Positions 55,940 through 64,000 of a stretch of 64,000 bases of DNA are shown here, one piece after another. The translations under genes and the position numbers were made by a program. This DNA comes from Acorus gramineus (lineage: Eukaryota > Streptophyta > Magnoliopsida > Acorales > Acoraceae): the NCBI GenBank assembly GCA_030737835.1, contig JAUJYN010000017.1, forward strand, positions 1,488,001 through 1,552,000. The letters run 5' to 3'. How positions within the stretch are numbered: the first letter of the stretch is position 1; every line of letters starts with the position of its first letter. The notes below the pieces were generated by a model that saw nothing but the letters and a program-made list of their open reading frames with translations, ran no database searches and had not been told where the DNA came from.

Positions 55940-56090
55940 TTTCAGAATACATATACGACAGGACTCTAAGTCCTTAAACCCAACAACTAACACCACCCCA
56001 TATAAGGTGGCTTTCAAGGGATCGATCCCTGGTCAACCACATACGACGGGTACACATCCACCACCTCGCTAGCGAGGGAAGCGTGTGCAT
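55940..56090 (-). mobile_element. Candidate tRNA-derived SINE
   Basis: On the minus strand TAGCGAGGTGG (56071-56061) fits the Pol III A box and GGGATCGATCCC (56029-56018) resembles the B box, about 35 bp apart. The A box is close to that of the candidate at 23964 (TAGCGTGGTGG), suggesting one family. The 3' tail and target duplication are unclear. Confidence 0.5.
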
Positions 56091-58448
56091 CAATTACATT
56101 ATATGATTGAGACTTTGTCACTGCATTTTTTTCCTAAATCTCGTATCATTTGCATTGATTCCCCAACATAGAAACTTTTTACAACACAGAGCGCCATCAT
56201 AGTGGTTTTTGACAAATTGGTTTTGGGGGATGACTATTTTTGAACGGCGAAAAGGGTTTCGATTCACGTGGAAAATGCATATGCGTAACGAATTAGGTCT
56301 CACTTTAAAACTTTTCGAATTAAAATTTATAATTTACTGTTGAACTTAACCTTAATTAGCTTTTCTTCACTGATATCATCACAATGAATCAGCAAAATAT
56401 CAAAAGTTATCCAAAATCAGCAAACATTGATGGGGTTTTGGGATTATTTTTATTATAATATCTTTTCTTTAAGTGGAAAGTGGATATCTCACATGTCAGC
56501 AATTAAGTGAGCTAGGGTGAATGCATGCATCATTCATTCCAGAAATTTTTTTCTGTAGCCACCAATTTTGATTAACAATATTATATATTAGGTTAATAGT
56601 ATATAACACACACACACACGACCTTTTTTTTCCCCATAAAAATGTATGTATTATATTCGATTTTATTTTTTTAGATAGGTATTTCATTAGACTAGTATAA
56701 ACATTTTAAGAACTCAAGACATGTTGAGATAGCTAGTAACACTGCATGAATGATTGTCCCAAACCATTTATTTGTTCCTTTTCATATGTTATAATTGATA
56801 AACTAGTGATAAACTAGTTAATTAGGTATTGAACATGAGCGCTAGTGATGCAACGACCGTTCGTTTGAGATTGAGAACCACCAAATGGATGATTGTGGAT
56901 AATTTACAATTTTAATATAATTTTTTAGGCTTATCATATTTTTTTATAGATAATTAGAATTAATTAATATTTATATATTTAGATATCATTCAAATGTGAT
57001 TTTTCTGTTTTCATTTAGGATTTAGTTAGAAATTGAGAGATTCAGAAATTTATTGAGATTCTAGTTTGTTAGGAATCTCTCCTACAAAAAACTTTGTGAT
57101 CACAAAATTAATTAAGATTTTGATAATAGAATTTTATTCTCTTCATGAAATTCTCATATTTTATTTGTTGTTATTGATGGAATAGCAAATTTATAGAAGT
57201 CTATTATTCTGATATTCCTTATGTTAAGAATCAATATATATATTGAAACCTTATTATCTTGACATTCTTGCGAGAATCAGCAGCGTTATTGGAGCTTGCA
57301 TATCTCACATAAATATTCGGACGTGAATGTTGATTACCCTACGCTACATCAGCTAGATTGAAATTATTGTGCATTGTGACCGACACAGTTGTGTATGGAA
57401 ACTGAGTTTCAATCTTCATCGCTTAAGAAGTGCATTTGATATTTTTCACTGAACTTTGTCTTATTCAACTTGCTGGACTTTGGTCGACTTGACTACTTGG
57501 TATTTATTTGCGGCTGATTTCTTGATTGAATGATGAACGTACCTTACATTGTTGCTTGTACAGTTTCATCCATATATATGTGATGGTCAAAATTGGATAT
57601 ATAAGCCGACCTCGTCCTTGTTTGTCGTTTGTTTGATCATCTCTCTGCTTTTTTTCTACTTCCCCTCGACTTTGTAAAACTTCATACCTTTGTTATTTTG
57701 ATAATATATTATCATGACAACAACTGTCTATTGACTTCTCCAAAATAATAAAGTTGTGACATCCATAGTGATTCAGGAGGATCATTGAGATAAGTATGTT
57801 ATGGACGATTGGGAATTGAATCATTAATGACATATATGGTTACTCAAATATCGAAGATTGAAACAATTAAAACAACCATTCCGAAAAGCCATTTTAGTAT
57901 AGTATAACTTCGATGAGAGATGATCAAGTCAGGGTGAGGGTTATATCTCACAGGTCAGGTCCCTAGTTCAAAAATTTGACATGCATGTGACACCTTACAA
58001 ATATAGCAAGTGATGTTTGTGACACTTTTAATCAATTCCCAGTCTCATTTTTTGTAACTGATGAAACATATGGTGAAATCAAGTCTCACTTCATTTAATT
58101 CCATGGTGATAAACAAGGGCATCAAAATCGCAGTTAAATAGTAAATATATATAAAACTTTTACCCATGTCCCATAATACCTATAAAACGATTCTGAATGT
58201 TCCAATGATTTGAGTTACCTAATTATTGTAATAGCTAGATAGATTCATGAATACTAATTGAGAAATATTGGGTAGGGGGACTACAGTTGTGCATAGGATA
58301 GGGAAGTAACCCGTATTTTGATAGCTAAAATTTGTATAGTTTGAAGGCTTGTATAGATTTTCTACACACTGCCCTCTAGCAGGAGATGAATATGATTTTT
58401 GAATGATATAAGAGAAGTCAGTCTGAATTTGTAAGGGGCTTTATCACC

Positions 58449-58471
58449 AAATAATAATAATAATAATAATT
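58449..58471. repeat. (AAT)n microsatellite
   Basis: Seven or more AAT units in a row. Confidence 0.9.
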
Positions 58472-58870
58472 AATGAGGTAGGAGGAATTTGTACTCCAAA
58501 CACAATTTAATATTTTAAATTTCATTTATTCTCATGTATCTTGTTTGGATCCCATTCGATCTTGGTCCTCTTGGATGACGAGATCTAACCCTAGATTGGA
58601 AGAAATGGTGCATCCAGATATATTGAAAAGTATGGAATTCTTTAAATAATGATAGTGGTTGCTTAATTGGACAATCTCATGTTGTTTTTAGTTGTGAGAA
58701 AAGTCATTCATGTATTATAATTGGCAATTTGTAGTACCTGATGATGTTTTGTTTGTTACATTTATATTTAATTTGTATGGATAAGCACAAGTAATGCTGT
58801 AATCATAATTAATTGTAGATATAACATCTGAAAACAACAATCATATAAGGATTGTCAATTCCATATATAT

Positions 58871-59109
58871 ACACTAAGCCCCCGTTTAGAACGGGAATAA
58901 GATTTTTTCTTGGGTATACATTTATCCAATTATAAGTGAGTATAAATAAGGATAAAGTGATTTTGTATTTGGTTGTGTTTTGAATTATTCTCATTGATAA
59001 ATGTAAGAATAAATATTTTGTTGTTTGGGTAAAATGTGAATAAAGTATGGATAAGGATTTATAAAAGGTGAAAAAATAATGAAAATATATTTGATAGGTA
59101 ATTTATAAG
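58871..59109. mobile_element. Possible MITE fragment truncated by an LTR
   Basis: CACTAAGCCCCCGTTTAGAACGGGAATAAG near 58871 resembles the ends of plant DNA transposons (CCCGTTTGGAACGGG). The following AT-rich stretch repeats AATAAGGATAAAG-like words and is cut at 59110. No second end is present. Confidence 0.3.
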
Positions 59110-61740
59110 TGTCACGCCCCAGGGCAACTGTCCCCGAGGCGTGGCAATAATAAAATATCAGCTATCAATACCTGAGGTCAATAAAGACTCTAACAACAAC
59201 ACACAAGGTGACAAAACAAAGATAATGATAACTGAATGAAAAACGGAAGCATAATACATAAACAATGTCTGTAAACCAAAAACATTATTACAGACTCGAA
59301 TACACAATCACTGTCCTGTGAGAGCCAAGTCTAAACCAAAGAAAATACAACCTGTGCCACATGCACGATTTACAATACATACAATGACTCTAGGACTGCT
59401 GACAGCCTCGCACTCGCCACCCGCCGAAAGAACGCTCCACGCCCATAAGACCACGCCACATGGAAGCTCCAACTCCACGCCCAACACTGCCCCTGAAAAG
59501 AAACAGTATGCGAGGGGTGAGCTACAAGCTCAGTGAGTGGTTGGAAACTAATCACCATATAATAGTTCAATACTCAAACAATTTCCTCTCAAGGAAAACA
59601 TGGGTGGAAACCCATGGATAACAGGGTCACGCGACGGCGCGACCAACCTCACCCTCACTCCTGGTGGGAGTCTCTTGGGTCTCTTGGGGAGAGACCATAT
59701 CATTGGTCGAGGAGACCCGGGATTACTGGTCTACACAACACTACTGAATCACCAATCTCACCCTCACCCTCACTCCCAGAGGGAGGCTCTTGGGTCTCTT
59801 GGGGAGAGACCATACCGTTGGTCGAGGAGACCGGGGATTACTGGTCTACGCAACACTACTAGATCATCTACATCGAGATAACTGCCCAACGATGTCTTTG
59901 AACATCGATACGAGACCGGACCCAACAACTATGGGAACGGACGAACAACGAATGGGTCGCGAGGCGACGTGTCTTCACCTCATCCTCACCCTCACTCCCA
60001 GAGGGAGACTCTTGGGACTTTTGGAAGAGACTTAGACTGCTCTACACCCTTGGTCCACCGGTAGCCCTTTCCCCACGTAGCCTCTACCTGGTATACTCCC
60101 ACGATCAGTATGCTTCTGAACGCATCGGTGGTACCTACGGATGGGAGCCCTCTGTCAGGACAGCTTTTCCAATGCCGGGGAGTTCCTACATCGGATCCAA
60201 CGAAGGGGAGAACGATTCCACGCTCGCAATATCATTCGTTAACCCTCTCCCGGGTAGCCTCTACCTGGTACACTCCCACGATCAGTACGCCCCCGAACGC
60301 ATCGGTGGTACCTACGGATGGGAGCCCTCTGTTAGGACAGCTACAACCCGGCCCTCTTCAACACGGACGACATTGGGAGTAAACATTCCATGTTCGCAAA
60401 GCGAACCCAATGGAGAAACAACTACTCTCGATAATCACTTATCGAGATATCGAATACTACTGTACTCCCACACGGTTGCGTCGCTCGGACACAGGGGGGG
60501 TGTCACGCCCCAACTACCGGCTTAACAATCCGATAAGATAATGAATTCTCCTGAATTCCACACGAGTGCATCGCTTGGATGCACGGGCCGATTACATCGC
60601 TAGCGCTCTAACTAATAAGGTACAACCCGATAGCGGGTCATACCCACGCCTATGCCAGATAAGCCTATCAGTTTTTAACATGCACATATAAATATATCCA
60701 AGAGAATTTTATATCTAGCTATGTGCATGAACCATATGCACAATCATCTAATAAATATAGGGACACTCCCTAACATGGATTTACATCATAATAAATCATA
60801 CAACATGCATACATGGTCATTAATCACATAAACATACAAAATATACTCTAACATGCGTTGGATATCGCCAACTTAAAAGAAAGGGTCAAGCGCGATCTCG
60901 CGCACTAACAGGTGCATGCCAATATTCCAAACGAACCTGAGTCGAGTAGGAAATCGCATCTACTTACTCAGTTCGTTCAGATGGAGAGGGCGAGAGAGAT
61001 CATCATCTCATGAAACTGGTCATAGCTTTGCCCCATTAGCATGGGCGCAACAACTACACCACGCCCTCGAGTCTTATCGCAAGGGAATATTAGGCAGGTG
61101 CCCGTTATTAACCCAGACTTAATCATGCTGGATATCCCAATTAATATGGTGGGAGTAGTATTACAATACTACCTAAGGCATGCCATATTCTATACATCCA
61201 TACACATTACACAAATACATGCCCATACTAGAGGGGCTCATGCAACACAATCATTCATACATGAATACAATACATGGGCACTATGCATGGGCGCCCACTT
61301 TATGTTCTCTCACACACACACCACACACACTCACATCCACTTGAATTTAGATTAGGCTAAGCTAGGTTAATTAGGGTTTAAGTGCAATTTGACTTGGGTC
61401 AACCCAACCACACAAGAAAACAAAGGGGTTGACCAAGTCAAAGTCAACATTTGACCAAGTTAAGTTTCCAAATGACTTTTCGCCCGGTCAAAACCCGGAT
61501 ACGCCCCGGAATTGCGAAATTCTGAAACGTTACCGGAATTCGATGAAATTTTTGGGAGTGGCTTGGAATGGCACAAGGACACATAATATGCAGTTAAATT
61601 TTCAATCGGAGTCCTCAAACTCAGGATGATAGTTAAAAATCCAAAATTTTAGCGATTCCGATCGAAAAACAAAAAAAACTGAAAAACTGCCAGAATGCTC
61701 CAATGGTTACCAGAAGGCTAAAAGTGACACATATATAACA
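59110..61740 (-). repeat. Chimeric LTR: family-B U5 side joined to family-A U3
   Basis: 59110-61275 matches family B (compare 49753-52010), and 61276-61740 matches the W-box family-A U3 (compare 32170-32646), ending ATATAACA before a PPT. The junction GAATACAATACATG|GGCACTATGCATGG removes the GC-rich tract and the exon-like island. Near 60500 about 110 bp are deleted and TGTCACGCCCC stands at the breakpoint. Confidence 0.85.
61389..61495 (-). promoter_or_regulatory. W-box cluster in the chimeric LTR
   Basis: TTGACTTGGGTCAA, GTTGACC, AAGTCAAAGTCAA, TTTGACC and GGTCAAAA provide at least six TTGAC cores. Confidence 0.5.
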
Positions 61741-63856
61741 TTCTCCCCCCCTTAGGAAATTTTGTCCTCAAAATAAATACAAGAACATCTAAGAAGGGAA
61801 AAGATGCGGATACGCGTCACGCATGGCGTCCTCGAGCTCCCAAGTGGCCTCGGCACCGGAACGGTGCTGCCATCGCACCTTGACCAGCTGGACGGTCTTG
61901 GTGCGGAGCCTCTTCTCACGGTGGTCCAGGATCTCGATCTGCTGCTCGACGAATGACAAGTCCGGCTCGAAGACGAGCGGCTCGAACGGGATGACGTGAG
62001 CAGGATCGTGGACATAACGCCTCAGCTGCGAGACATGGAAGACGTCATGGGCCTGAGCCAACTATGGGGGCAGAGCTATGCGATAGGCCACCTCCCCAAC
62101 TCGCTCGAGGATGAGGAACGGCCCAATGAAACGCGGACTCAGCTTGCCCCGCACGCCAAAACGGAAGATGCCCTTCATCGGGGACACCTTCAAGAAGACA
62201 TGATCACCAACCTCGAAGACGAGCTCACAGCGACGACGGTCGGTGTAGCTCTTCTGACGGCTCTGAGCGACTCGGATACGCTCGCGAATCGTCTTCACCA
62301 TCTCTGAGGTCTGGTGAATGATCTCTGGTCCCTCCAACTGGCGCTCTCCTACCTCGTCTCAACACAAGGGAGACCTGCAGCTGCGGCCATATGGTGCCTC
62401 GTAAGGAGCCATCCGGATACTCGAGTGGTAGCTGTTGTTGTAGGCAAACTCCACCAACGGAAGGTGCCTCTCCCAACTGCCCCCAAAATCGAGAACGCAG
62501 GCTCGCAGCATGTCCTCTAGGGTCTGGATCGTCCTCTCTGACTGACCGTCCGTCTGCAGATGAAACGCTATACTGAAGTGGAGGTTCGTACCAAGGGCGT
62601 GCTGGAGGCTACGCCAGAACCTCGAAGTAAATCGCGCGTCTCGATCAGAAATGATGCTGACGGGAGTGCCATGGAGATGAACAATCTCAGAGACAAACAA
62701 CTGCGCCAGGGTGTCCAGAGAATCGGTGAGTCGGATGGGGAGGAAATGAGCGGACTTCGTCAGTCGGTCGACGATCACCCAGATGGCATCGCGACCCGAA
62801 CGTGACCTCGGCAAACCCGAGACGAAGTCCATGGTGATCTGCTCCCACTTCCACTGAGGGATCTCAATGGACTGCAGCTTCCCCGCAGGACGCTGATGCT
62901 CTGACTTCACCTGCTGGCATACTAAGCATCGGGCAACGAAACGGGCAATATCCGTCTTCATCCCGCGCCACCAGTAGCCACGACGAAGGCCCATGTACAT
63001 CTTCGTGCCACCAGGATGCACTGTGTACCTCGAACGATGGGCCTCGTCCAAGATCTTCTGCTTCTCTGCGTCGTCAGGAATGCATACTCGGCCTCTGAAC
63101 CGCAGGATCCCGTCCTCGCGAATCTGGTAGTCCGGACGCTCGCCCCGGGCAACGCCTTCAGAGAGGACTATAAAATGCGGATCCTGAGCCTGAGCCGTGC
63201 GGATATCGTCGAGAAGGACTGGCTGCACCACTAGCCTAGCCAAAAAGCCACCCGTAGGAGTCTCTCGAACACTGATCCAGCAAGCGGCCTCCTCTAGAAG
63301 CCTCCAACGACGTACAGCCATGTGGGCGGCCATGCCCAAGGGCTGCCTGCTGAGAGCATCTACCACGACATTCACCTTACCCGGATGGTAAGCGATGTCA
63401 CAATCATAGTCCTTCAGGAACTCGACCCAACGTCTCTGACGCATGTTGAGCTCCGGCTGGGACTGCAAATATGTCAAGCTCTTATGATCAGTAAAGAGCT
63501 CAAACTCCTCGCCATAGAGGTAATGCCTCCACATCTTCAGCGCAAAGATGATCGCTGCCAACTCAAGGTCGTGTGTGGGGTAATTCTGCTCATGGGGCTT
63601 CGACTGACGCGACGCGTAAGCCACAACCTTACCGTGCTGCATCAGGACGCAACCCACACCCAACTACGATGCATCGGAGTAAACTGCGAACCCACCACTC
63701 CCAGACGGAAGGGTAAGAACTGGCGCTGAGGTGAGCCTTCGCTTCAGCTCTAGGAAGCTCTCCTCGCAAGCAGGGGACCACTCGAACCGGACATCCTTCC
63801 GAGTGAGGCGAGTAAGAGGTACAGCTATCTTTGAGAAACCCTCGACAAACCTCCTG
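61741..63856 (-). pseudogene. pol: Family-A pol (RNase H and integrase), decayed
   Basis: The minus strand starts with a PPT at 61741-61753. Chromodomain-like tail and GPY/F-like region (61789-62337), integrase core and zinc finger, and RNase H (62359-63663) are all recognisable and close to the two full-length copies. Three in-frame stops are visible against them: CAG to TAG near 62062 (IALPP|*), TGG to TGA near 62357 (SPLC|*) and CAG to TAG near 63664 (SDAS|*). A small deletion near 63060 removes a residue from AELKRKIL. Upstream RT is interrupted at 63857. Confidence 0.9.
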
Positions 63857-64000
63857 TACCAAGTGCGATGCATCGGAGTAAACTGCGAACCCACCACTCC
63901 CAGACGGAAGGGTAAGAACTGGCGCTGAGGTGAGCCTTCGCTTCAGCTCTAGGAAGCTCTCCTCGCAAGACGGGGACCACTCGAACCGGACATCCTTCCG
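63667..64000 (-). repeat. 199-bp direct duplication within pol
   Basis: CGATGCATCGGAGTAAACTG occurs at 63667 and again at 63866, followed by near-identical sequence to the window end. The second copy replaces the expected RT sequence after CTCGACAAACCTCCTGTA. Small differences (CAAGCAGGGGACC against CAAGACGGGGACC) show the copies are not identical. Confidence 0.9.

Larger units (their letters stand above)
55296..58870. other. AT-rich intergenic DNA
   Basis: No coding frame recognised. It contains a SINE candidate (55940-56090), a short (CA)n at 56607-56618 and (AAT)n at 58449-58471. 55330-55420 on the minus strand has a CT-rich stretch before ATG, but the following frame is short. 57940-57990 has a weak B-box-like GTTCAAAAATTTG. 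Confidence 0.6.

Noticed and set aside
57930-57990. Possible third SINE (GTTCAAAAATTTG)
   Set aside because: Only a weak B-box-like word; no A box or tail seen.

Overview
The window is nuclear DNA of a flowering plant, deep inside a nest of transposable elements. It contains no intact single-copy host gene. The evidence is: several very long LTRs (about 3.0-3.6 kb) of Ty3/Gypsy chromovirus-type elements primed by initiator-Met tRNA; a FAR1-type Mutator transposase with a typical plant phase-0 intron; a Ulp1-like cysteine protease relic; Mutator-type MITEs; and tRNA-derived SINE candidates. The species cannot be named from the sequence.

Layout. 1-2748 is the right part of a family-B LTR. 2749-3168 and 14395-14772 are two halves of one older Gypsy gag, split by a complete family-A element at 3169-14394 (TSD CAACC). 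14773-15819 is the truncated start of a third, related element (family C). 16112-19000 is an inverted, truncated family-B LTR. 19000-29678 is an AT-rich island of older DNA: a possible LINE scrap, two Mutator-type MITEs with 9- and 10-bp TSDs, a SINE candidate, a decayed FAR1/MULE transposase on the + strand and a decayed Ulp1-like protease on the - strand. 29679-38043 is a patchwork of family-A and family-B pieces. 38518-49553 is a second full-length family-A element, on the - strand. 49753-53363 is a solo family-B LTR (TSD CTGAC). 53417-55290 is a complete short non-autonomous LTR element (TSD CCTGA). 55291-59109 is AT-rich intergenic DNA with a SINE candidate. 59110-64000 is a third family-A type element whose LTR is a chimera of A and B, with a decayed pol.

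How the parts work. The two full family-A elements carry gag (CCHC knuckle), aspartic protease (DSG), reverse transcriptase (FIDD), RNase H, integrase (zinc finger, DDE core, GPY/F-like region) and a C-terminal chromodomain-like tail, in the order of Tekay/Del-type chromoviruses. Neither copy is fully intact. The forward copy has a frameshift in its glutamine-rich linker but an open pol. The reverse copy has an open gag-RT-RNase H but a 4-bp deletion just before integrase.

The most interesting signal is inside the LTRs. In family A a TATA box sits only about 265 bp into the LTR, so the 5' leader would be nearly 3 kb. That leader has consensus splice donors and acceptors around a 36-bp island. 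The island and its flanking splice sites recur in all five family-A LTRs and, slightly altered, in four family-B LTRs. Splicing would remove the extremely CpG-rich tract and nearly all upstream ATGs, giving a leader of about 0.83 kb. Other points of note are the gain or loss of a W-box-rich promoter module between family-A subfamilies, LTRs chimeric between families, and nonsense mutations that all look like cytosine deamination.
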